From positions 806,001-870,000 of the forward strand of contig NC_085883.1 of NCBI RefSeq assembly GCF_035222275.1: DNA of 64,000 nt, given 5' to 3'. The stretch's first letter is position 1, and each line of letters opens with the position of its first letter. Source of the stretch: Podospora bellae-mahoneyi. Taxonomy: Eukaryota; Ascomycota; Sordariomycetes; Sordariales; Podosporaceae. Made by a program: the position numbers and the translations under genes. The notes under the pieces are model-generated. The model made no database searches, was not told where the DNA came from, and was given only the letters and a program-made list of their open reading frames with translations. Positions 1 through 10,275 of this stretch are shown here, piece after piece.

Positions 1-822
1 GATGTCATCCAGCATTGCAAAGCCAACCTTTTCGCAGCCCGAACAGACCTGTCCACCTTGCTAACACGAAAGGCCGGGGCGCCACTGCAGCTACAACGAC
101 TTTACACACTCAAAGTTCGTCAACGTCAAGTAAATCTAGCTGAGCAGGCATTAATGTTCCGATACTCCGTGTCTACGGAAGACTCAACACATTGGGGAAA
201 TCCAAACTCAAGCTACAGGGGCAGTATTCTCCATGATTATAGTAAGCATTCCCATAACTCCACGAGTACGGCTGGCAACGCCTCGAAATAGTTACAGCGG
301 TCCGCGACCTGGAGTACATCTATCACCTCGTCGATACCAAATCACCAGAACCCGACAATCTCCAACTCCACAGCAGCATGCCAGAACGACCTCAAAGTCC
401 TCAAACGCCTACTCGACACCCGGCTCGAGAACTAGCCACCAACAAATGTCACCGGCATCACCCTAATCCACCAAGACAGCCAAACACTAGGAGTCTGGAC
501 CGAAAATGCCTCCGAGCCGACATCCCCTGGTCTCCGCAAAATCTCCAGGTTTCTGAAGAAGCTGTTGCCAGGGCTCATGGGAGGTGGACTGATAATATGG
601 CCAATGATAGTCATGGTTCTGGTTCTCGACAACGAAAAGGCAAAGGCGGGAGATGATGTGTGTGCGGCGGACATCACATGCTTGTTATCTCTGGATTTGC
701 GGTGTTTATATTTCTATCTTTGTGTCGTATATCACTCGAGAAAGCCGCTGGAGATTTTCTCCGCTACGGCGGCGTATGCAGCGGTTATGGTTGTTTTCTT
801 GGGTGCAGCGCTGGGGGCTTGA
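1..822 (+). pseudogene. Decayed DUF6594-like membrane protein gene, cut by the left window edge
   Basis: This is a broken copy of the intact gene at 2889-3872. The reading frame is open from base 1 and matches the intact copy's central helices (QRLYTLKVRQRQVNLAEQAL). A clear intron (GTAAGC to ATAG, 242-291) sits exactly where the intact copy has its first intron, and both resume with a TAVRD motif. The frame then slips near 380, meets an in-frame TAG at 433-435, and slips again twice between about 640 and 740. The three C-terminal hydrophobic segments (GLMGGGLIIWPMIVMV, HMLVISGFAVFIFLSL, ATAAYAAVMVVFLG) are all recognisable but not in one frame. The family's C-terminal YAAV(L/M)VVF segment supports the DUF6594 assignment. 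Sequencing error is possible but unlikely to give this many separate lesions. Confidence 0.7.
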
Positions 823-980
823 GATTAGTCCCCAAGACAATATCGATAGACAACCACAGTGTTTGGGTAGAGGGGCAATATATGGAGAAAGGCAGAGACT
901 AGCAGACATGTAAGTTCCTCCAATACAAACTTGATATTCTCCAGTTTCTCGCACGACCATGAAATCAACCTCGTCTTATT

Positions 981-2108
981 CTAGCACTTATCTTCGAGGT
1001 TTGTAACCCTCATCCGGAAGGCAGATACATCAGATACCTGAGGCTGATTCCGAGGCTCCCAGTAAGAGGTTTCCCTCCTCGCAAAGCCCTTCCCGCTGGT
1101 ATCCTTCAGTTGACAATGTTTAAAATCCTTCAGTTTCTCGTTGCAGCGGGAATCAGGGTCCTGACAGTAACAGTCGCAGGGTATGCGATAGTGGTCAGTC
1201 CGTTCAGGATCTTTCTCCAATATATCCGCACTTCCATAAGCCAGTGCTTTTCTGCTGACTACCATACCGCATCTCCGCACGGGACGATTGAACCTCATAC
1301 CCGACTCTTCATCCAGTAGCCCCACAAGATCGCTGAGGAGGTGCTGAAGACGCCGTGCCCGATGATCCGGTATCACAACAACAATATTCGCTGGATCATC
1401 TGCCCGTTCTTTTTCAATCTCCTTTTCCTCTTCCTCGCGTCTGTCTTGGGGGTTACCCTGCCGTTTCCATTCTTCGTTGGTCGAGTACAGGTACTTGAAT
1501 CGGCGGTAGATGATGCTTTGGAACTCGTTCTCATAGCGTTTGAAGACCTTCTCCAACCCCTTTCCCTCCGCGTAGTCTTTCTGAAACTCGACCCAACGCA
1601 TCGTCCGGAGACTTCCGTCGCCATCCACCACGGTCATGGACTCCTGCACCTCAAGGATATTCCTCTCAGCCCAACGCAGCATGAGGTTTTCCCGTCCTTC
1701 ATAGTGCATCGAGACGAACTCATCCTGAATCTTCCACAATAACTTCTTCAGTTGCTCCGTTCGACCACCTTGCATATGAGCAAAGAACTGTGTCGTCTCC
1801 CGGATGATGTGAACGCCAGCAAAGTATTGGCCAAACAGGTAGGATGTAAATTGGCTGGGCCAGCCGTTACCGTACGCTGCGCAACGTCGTGGGCTGTAGG
1901 CCGTGTCTTCCAGAATGTCATATAACCAGTTGGCCAAGTCCCAAGACGCGATGAGAAGAGGCGCTGATGATCGGGCAAGTACTTTTCGGTTCTTTCGCGA
2001 ATCGACACGTTGCTGGTTCAATCCTGACATCCATGCTGTCGTGACGGCGCCTACCAGGGCGAGAATGCCCGTCAGGATGGCTGCAATGGTGCTTCCGTCG
2101 ATGCTCAT
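981..2108 (-). CDS. Hypothetical protein with one N-terminal membrane segment
   Basis: A single-exon frame of 375 residues from the ATG at 2106-2108. The open frame runs further upstream, but this start places a hydrophobic segment (STIAAILTGILALVGAVTTAW) at residues 5-25, as expected for a membrane or signal anchor. The remainder is charged and helical, with an E/K-rich stretch (EEEEKEIEKE) near residue 250 and a Cys-rich patch (CDCYCQDPDSRC) near residue 325. I do not recognise the family. Similar 'membrane anchor plus helical body' proteins are common, poorly described lineage-specific genes in Sordariomycetes. It points left, between the two DUF6594-like copies, which suggests it was caught inside the duplication, though no second copy of it is visible. 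Confidence 0.6.
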   Translation of the reverse strand: MSIDGSTIAAILTGILALVGAVTTAWMSGLNQQRVDSRKNRKVLARSSAPLLIASWDLANWLYDILEDTAYSPRRCAAYGNGWPSQFTSYLFGQYFAGVHIIRETTQFFAHMQGGRTEQLKKLLWKIQDEFVSMHYEGRENLMLRWAERNILEVQESMTVVDGDGSLRTMRWVEFQKDYAEGKGLEKVFKRYENEFQSIIYRRFKYLYSTNEEWKRQGNPQDRREEEEKEIEKERADDPANIVVVIPDHRARRLQHLLSDLVGLLDEESGMRFNRPVRRCGMVVSRKALAYGSADILEKDPERTDHYRIPCDCYCQDPDSRCNEKLKDFKHCQLKDTSGKGFARRETSYWEPRNQPQVSDVSAFRMRVTNLEDKC

Positions 2109-2888
2109 CCTGTCTCGTAAAGCCAGTTTCGGGCTTGGCGTAGGTCTTTGGGGGTGGTGTTGAAGACAAATCTTAGCAGTCCCAAGACTGAAGGACAATG
2201 TGGGAAGATTCGGCAAGTTTCCAAAGATGAGGTGAAGCGGTTCTCACATTCTTTTCTACAAAACCATCGCAGATCATTGCTTCTAGACCTCGCCAAAAAC
2301 GCCGGGTGAAATGGACGACACTCACAATTAGCATTCTCCAGAATATCTTATCTGAGACTTCAGCTGTAGCTTTGACGCCCCTGACGTAACGACAGATCTA
2401 ATTCACTGCGTAATCTGTCAGAAGGTACAGGAGGCTAGCCTCTTCTGATGCTGATCCTGCGGCTGACATATATGCAAAGCTTCGGAACAGTGTGCAGCTT
2501 CTGATTCGAATATTGAGATAGCTCTGCAGCAAGCTGTGATAGTTTTTGTGGTGTAGGGCGTCGTCTTGTGAGTTACGGTAGGTAGAGAATAAAATACGAC
2601 GATCGGCCTGATGGGAATTGGGTACCTAGCAATTAGATTGGGCTCAAAGATCACAAGCCACAGCGCGTAACAAGAGCTCCTAACTGGGCGTAGTAATAGT
2701 ATAGTTCCACCTGGATGGTTGATGCCAATGCGGGGCATTTCTCAAGTCTGGAGGGCAGTGCTTGTGATACAATGGCGTCGATGACCGGCTTTTACAGTGC
2801 TAACTTGCTGCTTGACTTGGTTTTGTCCGTTCCATCATCCCGATCGAGGCGTGGCATCCTTAACCTGTCTCTAGCACGCTTTATCACA
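2109..2888. other. Intergenic region, no gene seen
   Basis: Divergent upstream region between the hypothetical gene ending its 5' side at 2108 and the DUF6594-like gene starting at 2889. Short open frames occur on both strands, but none has coding character, splice sites or a recognisable motif. Both promoters presumably lie here. Confidence 0.5.
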
Positions 2889-3872
2889 ATGGGCCAAGGA
2901 ACGCCCACAACCGATCAAAATCCTGACATTGAGCTCGGGCACATGCCGCCCGAGTCTGACTTCTCAAGAACCGCTGCACCGGTGCTTGACGAGTTACAGA
3001 AGGGTCAAGATGCCGCCGCCCGAGATTGCAGAACCGATCTTCTCTCGTTCAAACGTGAGCCAAGGTTCAGCAGGGATGGAGATATGCCAGTGTTTGGGCT
3101 AGATAAGAGTCCAGCCATGATATTGGAACTTCGAGAGCTTTACATTCTCAAGCTTCGCCATCTTCGAATAAAGCTTGCCACAGAAGCGCTTGAGTATCGA
3201 TACTCCATCTCGGAGAAGTGCCCAGATTGGGCAGACCCAGATGCTAAGTACACTGACAGTAGGGCGCATGATTATCGTAGGTTCGTCAGTTCACTTGAGG
3301 AAGAAAAGAGACTGATATATCCGTACAGTGACAGCGGTTAGAGACATGCAATTTATCCAGGAGGCCATCGATACTAGGTCTGCTTCAAGTCGTTGGTTAC
3401 GCATCCACTCTTTCACCTCGACGGACGCCGATCTTTTGCGCACTCTACTCAAGGATCAACAAGAACGCTTTCGCACGGTCAGTTCCCAGCCTGGCACATT
3501 GGTTGAGCAAGATCAAGAGAAATATAGCGAGGCAGTAAGCTGGAGTATAGGGCGAACAGCGACACTTTTGGGTTCATCTACCACAGGCTCTTGTCAGGAA
3601 TTGTTGGGGGAATTCTGATTTATTTTCCAATGTTTGTCATGATGCAGACTTTCGAAAAGTCGGGAGAAACGGAGAATCCAAGCGACGGGGAAAACTCCAA
3701 CCAGAGTGGTTATGGCAATGCCCGAAACATGCTTCAGATATCAGGGGGCGCAGTTTTAATCTTTGCCATCTTCGTGTCGTTCTTCTCAAACAAGGCTGTT
3801 GAAGTCTTTTCAGCCACATCAGCCTACGCTGCGGTGATGGTTGTGTTCTTGGGTGCTACGATAGGTGGGTAG
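2889..3872 (+). CDS. DUF6594-like protein with three C-terminal membrane helices
   Basis: Three exons: 2889-3276, 3329-3477 and 3528-3872, with introns GTAGGT...ACAG (52 nt) and GTCAGT...ATAG (50 nt). Splicing gives one continuous protein of about 293 residues. The N-terminal half is charged and helical (ELRELYILKLRHLRIKLATE). The C-terminus has three hydrophobic segments (SGIVGGILIYFPMFVMM, ISGGAVLIFAIFVSFF, FSATSAYAAVMVVFLG). A helical body followed by terminal membrane segments with a YAAV(L/M)VVF end is the layout of the fungal DUF6594 family, whose function is unknown. The start is the ATG opening MGQGTPTTDQ; an upstream in-frame extension lacks support. This is the intact member of the pair whose broken copy lies at 1-822. 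Confidence 0.75.
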
Positions 3873-5064
3873 CTTCTGGGTCAACCACATCTGCGAGCGT
3901 TTGCAAGGCTGTATCAAGCTTATTCTCAATGGTATTAGCATTAAATAGGTCTAGTAGTGGAGAAGGCGACTTGAAAAGTCGTTGACTGATAGCTTCCGTA
4001 GCTTCCATTTTCATTGATACCTAGGCGGATGAGGTACTTAAGGCACAGGAAGCTTGTTCAGGGCCTCCAGAAATCGTGCAATACGGAGTCCAAAGCACAC
4101 AAATACCTACCAACTTACCTTTTCTACCGGATGTAATCGGTCATCTAACATAGCTCAGATACCAGGTAGGCATGTAGCGGTTGGTGGCTGTCCCAGGTCT
4201 ATCAGATTGCTCTCATCTGTCATGCCCTCGACGGGCAGTCTTGGTGATCATCATCCGCAACACTGATGGCAAGAATTCTGCAGATTACCAACAATGTCTC
4301 CACGGAGAGAAATCCTTTCCAGACGGGACTGATTCGATAACTCTGCATCTCCCGGAGAAAAATCTCCGTTCCGATGCATTTCGACACGCTAGTTGTGCTA
4401 CGTCAAGACTCATTCCTTCGACATGGCTCCATCGCGCTAGAACAATGTCTCAAAAGCCCGAGGATCTATCACGGCCTATCGTGAATTCCTATTCGATGTC
4501 GAAGTGGGTATTCTGGATAAACGACTCACTCGAATCGTTAGCCAGCTCCGCTGTGATGGTTAACGCGAAGATCATGTCTCATCCCTTGCCGATGATCCGA
4601 ATGCTGACCAGAGCGTCGGGTTGCATCATGGTGTCTTGAAAGGGGCCATGAACAATTTCATGACTTGGCATTGTGTGATTTCGCATTGGATAAGGTATCG
4701 GCAACCGGGTCGGCACTCAGAATCTGTAACCTGTGATGCTGAAGTCAATGATGTCGCTGTCTTAGGTGTCGATGGGGTTTTGTGGACGGGTTTTTGAAGT
4801 GCTCTGTTGCTCGTCAAATGTTTTGGAAAGCATGACGAAGTGTGAGGTCAGGATGTATGTCAGAATTACTGATGTAGAAAATCGCAACGATGACGAAAAA
4901 AGAGCATAAAAGGGAGGACATCGTCTCTAATTACCTTGCCCGAACTCTCATTACATCCCCACTATCATCATCAATCTCTACAAAAGCAAGAAAGACCATT
5001 CCATTTCATTTATTTTCAGACAACCCAAAGCTCTTCCCAACACTCCATCTCAACAACAACAAAC
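3873..5064. other. Intergenic region upstream of the terpene cyclase
   Basis: About 1.2 kb without a convincing gene; open frames here (for example 4181-4639) lack splice structure and recognisable domains. A TATA-like CATAAAAG lies near 4906, about 160 nt before the terpene cyclase start, and CT/CA-rich sequence typical of fungal 5' leaders follows at 4930-5064. Confidence 0.5.
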
Positions 5065-6360
5065 ATGCCCCCCAACGATTACTTCCACCAGCAAGATGCT
5101 CTACCGACAGCCAAAACTCTCCGTCTCTCGCAGTATGCCCATACCGAAGCGGCAGGTTTCTGCCATGGCTACCCCCTGGCACGGCACGACGCAGAAAGCG
5201 AGGCCAACAAGGGAGGCCACGAAGCCAGACAGGACTGGATCAAGCACATTGGTTGGGGACCTGTTGGTGAGTACGGCGGCTGCAACCCTGCTGACGGCCA
5301 TTTCTGTGCTCTGGTTCTGCCAATGTGCAAGCCGGAGCGGTTGAGATTGGTTTCTTATCTTCTCGAATGTACGTCCTCACTGTCACTCACACCTGTTGAT
5401 CAACCTGACAAGTTTAGACGCCTTCCTCCACGACACCGTCGTAGAAGGAGTCTCAGCTGTAAGCCCCCACATCCCCACGCACCCTTCCCCCATCCATGCT
5501 AACCCCCCCTATCCCAGCCCACAACCCCCAACGGCACCACGACCCCCCACCCCGACGCCTTCACCCTCAGCCGACGTAACGACATCGAATCCGGCCGCAA
5601 ACACATCCAAGCCAAAACAATGAGGCAGCTCCTCTCCACCGATAAACCCTGCGCCGAACGCATCATCCAAACCTGGAAAGCCATGCTCGCCACCACCCTT
5701 AAGCAGAAATCAAAACACTTCTTCAACCTCGAGGAGTACCTCACCTTTCGCATCGTCGACACCGGTGCGCCCTTTGTCGAAGCCACAATGCTTTTTAGCA
5801 TGGGGCTTATCCTGCCTGAGCATGATAAAGCCAAACTTGATGAGGTTACACGGCCGTGTTTTGCTAGTTTGGCGCTGGCGAATGATTATTTTAGCTTTGA
5901 TAGGGAGTATGCTGAGTTTTGCTGTGGGGAAAAGAGGAATAAGGAGGAGAGTAGGTTGATCAACGCGGTGTGGTTGTGTATGAATTGGTATGGGGTGGCG
6001 GTGGAGGTTGCGAAGGGGATGGTGAGGGAGGCGTGTAATGGGTATGAGAAGGAGTTTTTGAGACGGTCAGAAGAGTTTCTGAGGGGATGGGAGGGGGATC
6101 GGAGGGAGAAGGATGTGTGGGAGAGGTATTTTAGGGGGTTGAAGCATCAGGTGAGTGGGAATGTGGTTTGGAGTTTGAGGTGCCCGAGGTATCATCCTGA
6201 TGAGAGGGGGTTTGATCCTAATGCTGGGGTGGAGGATGTGGTTACCTCTGGGATGAGGAGGGGTTTTCTTGCTGGGAAGCAGGAGGAAGAGCAGAAGGAC
6301 AGTGATTGGTGGGAACAAGGGTTGGAGGTCACGTCTCCTGGGGTTGAGGTTGCGATGTAA
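5065..6360 (+). CDS. Class I terpene cyclase, single domain
   Basis: Predicted to cyclise a linear prenyl diphosphate (size unknown) by metal-assisted loss of diphosphate. Three exons: 5065-5368, 5418-5458 and 5518-6360; the introns (GTACGT...TTTAG, GTAAGC...CCCAG with a CTAAC branch site) restore one 395-residue frame. The aspartate-rich site is FLHDTVVE at residues 104-111, with D107 and E111. The second metal site, NDYFSFDRE (237-245), fits NDxxSxxxE exactly, and CPRY (337-340) supplies the Arg-Tyr pair near the C-terminus. The sequence most resembles the N-terminal cyclase domain of bifunctional fusicoccadiene/ophiobolin-type synthases, but no prenyltransferase domain follows; the frame ends after an E/Q/D-rich tail. 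No P450, transferase or transporter gene lies nearby, so its product may leave unmodified or depend on genes elsewhere. Histidine in place of the first Asp of the motif is a variation worth noting. Confidence 0.87.
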
Positions 6361-6528
6361 AGAGGGTAGAGAATTTTGGGCCGCACAACAGTCCCTGTAA
6401 TTGTTTCTTTTCCGGAACTATCAACATCATAGCTGAGAAACATGTACGACAAAATAATCCAAAGTTCCTAGCATCCCTGAAGCCTCGCTTGAACACATCG
6501 ACGCCCTTCATCACTCTCCAGTCGCTGG

Positions 6529-7261
6529 CTACCGGTACCCATCCGTCTCCGTTTTTCTGCCGAGTCCACCTCCTAACCGATAGACAACTGGAGGTGGCCC
6601 AGGATATGGTGGCAGTTCAATGTCATCATAAAGGTTAGGCTGCTTGTTGACAACGTTGTTTGGGTTGGCGTTGGTGTTGGTGCGGGTGTTGGTGTTGGTG
6701 TTGGTGTTGGTGTCGGTGGTGCCAGCCTGTCTTTCCACATCATCCAACTGTCGACCCGCTCGCCAGCCTGGTGATGTAACTAGTTTTGGCAAATGCTTGC
6801 CATTTCCTCTCCCACGAACACCCGCAGCATGACTCTGTGTCTATGCAAAAACATTGTAGAATGCTAGCAATACCGCAGAAAACAAGCCACAACGGCCAAA
6901 AGAGAGCCAGGAAGAAGGATACAGTGGTGGCAAGAAGTTGTTCGCACCCATCCTTAACCAGCCGTGGGTACATTCGACTTATTTCTTAGTAGACGAAACC
7001 AATGTTAAAAAGAGAAATCGGCGCGTAAAAGTGACACCCGACGACCAGAAACGTCGATGCGACTTCCCTGTTTCTGCCCTCTCCTAGCCAGCTGTGGGAG
7101 TTAGCGCTCTTGAAGGCAGGAAGAACTTTCGGCTCTGACACATACTCTCTGCTCTGCAAAATCATCTTGTTTCTCTGTCGCTGGACTCCTAAGTGTGGAG
7201 CGAGACTTTCTCCTGAAGTCGTAGAAGTTATGCTGCTTGATCTTGAGACTGGGCTGAGCAA
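6529..7261 (-). pseudogene. Decayed small membrane protein gene, copy A
   Basis: Reading right to left, there is an N-terminal piece containing a good intron (GTATGT...GCTAAC...CCCACAG, 54 nt), then a hydrophobic stretch (STFLVVGCHFYAPISLFNIG), an in-frame TAA at about 6986, then in the same frame a second hydrophobic stretch (SFFLALFWPLWLVFCGI). After a frame change comes a hydrophilic tail with a Thr-Asn repeat and the motif DDIELPPYPG. The order TM, E-I-x-R, TM, ELPPYPG matches copy B at 7516-7980. The family is unknown to me. The stop and the frame change suggest decay, although an unresolved intron could explain the second. Confidence 0.4.
6663..6716. repeat. GTTGGT hexamer microsatellite
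   Basis: About nine imperfect copies of a GTTGGT/GTGTTG unit. On the minus strand it reads Asn-Thr/Thr-Asn repeats inside the hydrophilic tail of decayed copy A. It is probably a replication-slippage repeat. Confidence 0.8.
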
Positions 7262-7515
7262 CGGTAGCGATTTTGATGTGGTGTGAAGGAAAGGAAGGTA
7301 ATTACTCTGAGGAGACTGGATTATCTAAGTAGGTACCCACCATACCAGGCAGCGGGTGGCTGAAGTGTGTTTAAAGTTGGCACACTCACATTTTTGGGGG
7401 CTTGATACTCGCGCACAGAAAAGCTTTTTCCAGTTGGGTTGAAGCTTGAAGCCATAGCTACCTCATTTCCATGTCCTTCAATTACCACCACTACCTCCAG
7501 TCTTTCTCCGACTAC

Positions 7516-7980
7516 CTAAACATGCCCAGGATATGGCGGGAGCTCAGCCTCATCACGCTGACCCAGCTGTCCTCAAGAGATAGGTTGGCCACAGGATGAC
7601 AAGGAGGAGCCAGCCAAAAAAGAGCAACGCCCTCGAGCATATATCGTTGATTGACCACCATGCAGGGCAGAGACGGTCTATCTCCGTTCTAATGCCCATG
7701 AAAAGCATTCCAACCCCATAGACGGCAAGTACCACCGTTAAAGCGTAATCGGCTCCGACTTCATGACTGCAGTACGATGTTAGGATAAGAGATCGGCGTA
7801 CAAGAGGGTATCGTGCATCATTACCCCCGGGTGTGCAAGACCGCTTGAAAAGTTTCCTTTACATGTTGCTTTCTGTCCAGTTGCGAAGTTCCAGGTTGGC
7901 AAGTACCAAGATCAAACAGGCGGGAAGTCATCGTACCTCCAATCATCCATCGAATCACCCATCGCGAAAGTCTGGTATGT
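7516..7980 (-). pseudogene. Small membrane protein gene, copy B, probably decayed
   Basis: An internal exon begins at 7766 after a good acceptor (CTAAC...CTGCAG) and reads GADYALTVVLAVYGVGMLFM, then EIDRLCPAWW, then a second hydrophobic segment ALLFFGWLLLVILWPTYLL. One frame away follows QRDEAELPPYPGHV and a stop at 7516-7518. The ending and the spacing of the two hydrophobic segments match copy A, so the two are tandem duplicates. A donor-like GTAATG near 7827 and possible first-exon sequence near 7960 suggest the original gene had at least three exons. A one-base frame change between the second membrane segment and the tail argues for decay, though I cannot exclude a small missed intron. 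Confidence 0.4.
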
Positions 7981-8546
7981 ACGAGCGAGTGTTGATCGAG
8001 GTAGGTACGTATGTCGGTTCCAGAACGAAGATGAGAGCGGCAAAGTGAAAAGAGAAACGTGCGAGTGGCTGCCGTGGAAATATGGGTTTTGTGAACTTGA
8101 GGCGTAGATATAGATTCACGGTCACCGGCATGGCGCCTCTTTCGGCCTGGTGGTGGTGTGGCTTGCGTAGGTAGGAACCTTATAGGTATTCACAGGTGAG
8201 AGACATTGAGGGCTCATCTTTTCTTGCTCACGTTCATGAGAATACGAGGAATATATGCGCAACTTGAATGCAACGCTGTTCATAACTTCTTTCATTCTGA
8301 TGGTACTAGTAAGTAGGTATAATGTCATCATCCCAGCAAGTCAAAGAAACACCACCAAAACAACACTTGACACCCAAACTCCAGCCCGCATAATCTCATA
8401 ATCATCATCCACCATGTACATTCCATTATATATTGAGCTTCGTCATCGTTCCCAGTCAATCCCCCAAAGTGAAAACACCACGCCCCATGTTTCCCCCTCA
8501 CCACATGCTGTCCAAACCAACCCATCCACTCTTCCATCACCTCCCT
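7981..8546. other. Intergenic region, no gene seen
   Basis: About 560 nt with only short unsupported frames. It includes TAGGTA-type short motifs (near 8001 and 8169) that recur in several intergenic stretches of this window. Confidence 0.5.
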
Positions 8547-9080
8547 TTAATACCCTCGACTCCTACTCCTTCTCCCCCCCGCCCCCCTAACCTCCTCCCT
8601 CCCATAAACCGCATACCCCCCGTCCACCCCCCGACTCCTACTCCTCGACCCCTCCCTCCTAACATAAACCGGCTCCACCTCCGTCATGCCCACCCTTCTT
8701 TCCCTGCTAACCGTCCTCGTCCTTGAATGTCCCCTGTGTGAATGCCTCGACCTGCTCCTGGACGTATGTCGTGGCGGATACTCCTCCCTCACACTCCCAT
8801 ACCACGGCTTCCCCGGCACCGCAGGCTTGTTCGGGGGAGCCCCCAAGTTGGTGCACGACCTAATAATCCAGATGAGAAGAAGCAAACCGACGATTGAGCC
8901 GATTACAATCCCGGCGATGGCCCCGCCGGTGAGGGTGGTGGTTTCATCTGGGTCTGCGGTCACGGGAGGGTCATCATTGGTGCCGGTGATTATTGTGACT
9001 GTTGGGGGGTTGTTGTCTTGGCGAGGTGAGAGGAGGTTTGTTGTGAGGGTTGGGAGGTGGGTGAATAGTATTGGGGCCAT
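8547..9080 (-). CDS. Single-pass membrane protein with Arg/Ser-rich cytoplasmic tail
   Basis: A single exon of 177 residues starting at the ATG at 9078-9080 (MAPILFTHLP). The open frame continues further upstream, but that part is His/Gln-rich and looks like leader. A Thr/Asp-rich outer segment is followed by one membrane helix (GGAIAGIVIGSIVGLLLLIWII) at residues about 48-69. The tail begins PWYGSVREEYPPRHT and then becomes Arg-Ser rich (SRSRSRHSHRGHSRTRT). The Gly-Ala-x-Gly-type transmembrane segment is shared by many fungal surface sensors and unclassified membrane proteins. I see no enzymatic domain. The tail could bind partners or be phosphorylated, which is inference from composition only. 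Confidence 0.7.
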   Translation of the reverse strand: MAPILFTHLPTLTTNLLSPRQDNNPPTVTIITGTNDDPPVTADPDETTTLTGGAIAGIVIGSIVGLLLLIWIIRSCTNLGAPPNKPAVPGKPWYGSVREEYPPRHTSRSRSRHSHRGHSRTRTVSRERRVGMTEVEPVYVRREGSRSRSRGVDGGYAVYGREEVRGAGGRRSRSRGY

Positions 9081-10012
9081 TTTTGGGGGATTGTTTTGGT
9101 TGTGGTGATGGTCCTGTTGGTGATAATGGAGAGAACACACAGAGAGAGATGGACAGAGAGAGAGATGGATGAAAAGGAGGAAGGGATGACAGTGCTGATC
9201 CTAGACGCTGAATTTTCTACCATGTTTACTGCGTGGCTGTCAATCAGGATTATGTGGCGGTTGAGGTGATGATGTAATTGTACATGAGGTGTGGTGAGGC
9301 CGTATGGATTGGGAATGGCTTCGGGCGTATTTCAGGGGTATTGGTGGGCGGGGCGGGGGGTGCGCTGGGCGATCTTACATGGTTGGGCATTGCAGACTTG
9401 ATGGAGATGCCAAGTTTGAGATATGGGAATAAGAGAAGCAAGAACATGCAGCATCCTATTGTTTTTTTTTTTGGAGTATGTTTCTCCCTGGTGTCGCTCT
9501 GAAGAGACAACTGAGAACCTAGGTAGCAGGTCTGTTAGTCTGAGTATGCACATTTCGTGAGAGCCATAACACTACTGTTTGCTCAAGCAACTGCCGAATA
9601 ATCATGCACTATGATGTCATAACTATTCCCGTCATCAGCACGACATTTTGCTGCCCACAGGCACAGTCAGAGAGGAGCATTGCAAGACCAACGACACGTC
9701 AGGCAATCAACTCACTCCCCAATTCTGCACTTGCCGAAATCATTCCCCTCAGACCCAAATAACACCCAGAGACCTCCATTTCATCCCAGTATCTACACAA
9801 AGCACTGAACCATCCTCCCATCCCAGCCCCACATCAACACAACCCAAGAACCATGCCTTTGTCCTCTCAGGGGCCTCCCTGACTGTCACTTTATATCGTG
9901 TGGAGCCAACAAAGCTTCAGTTCAAAACCTCACCAAGTCGACTGTTTGCATTGTGGCTACACCAAATCAACCTTAGAAATGCTGACGCCGACGTAACCGG
10001 CATCATCTCTTA
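9081..10012. other. Intergenic region, no gene seen
   Basis: About 930 nt between the membrane protein and the tRNA. It includes a run of ten T at 9461-9470 and GA-rich sequence near 9130-9180 upstream of the membrane protein. The open frame at 9648-10013 has no supporting features. Confidence 0.5.
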
Positions 10013-10085
10013 GGGCGTGTGGCGCAATTGGTAGCGCGTTCGCTTTGCATGCGAAAGGTCTTGGGTTCGATTCCCAACTCGTCCA
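10013..10085 (+). tRNA. tRNA-Ala (anticodon UGC)
   Basis: The sequence folds as a standard cloverleaf. The acceptor pairs 5' GGGCGTG with 3' CTCGTCC (one T-T mismatch); the D arm contains GGCGCAATTGGTAGCGC; the anticodon stem is TTCGC/GCGAA around loop TTTGCAT, giving anticodon TGC; the T arm is TTGGG-TTCGATT-CCCAA; the discriminator is A at 10085. No intron is present and CCA is not encoded, as expected for a eukaryotic nuclear tRNA. Confidence 0.95.
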
Positions 10086-10275
10086 AAGCACACTCCCTTG
10101 TCACAAGAGAAGTCTAGGATGATGTTTTGCTGCCCAGGTTAACCCCCTGAATTACATTTTTGTGGACTAGGTATGTTGTGCATGTCGACGGCCAAATTAA
10201 ATTCACTGTAAATAATTGCTGGGCACGTGTGCATTGTTAGTGTCCATGTGGACGCTGGAGAATATCAAAACTCTC

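Noticed and set aside
4181-4639. 152-residue plus-strand frame upstream of the terpene cyclase
   Set aside because: Composition is mixed without secondary-structure pattern or domain; no supporting introns.
5065-9080. Terpenoid biosynthetic gene cluster
   Set aside because: No P450, prenyltransferase, oxidoreductase, transporter or regulator lies beside the cyclase within the window.
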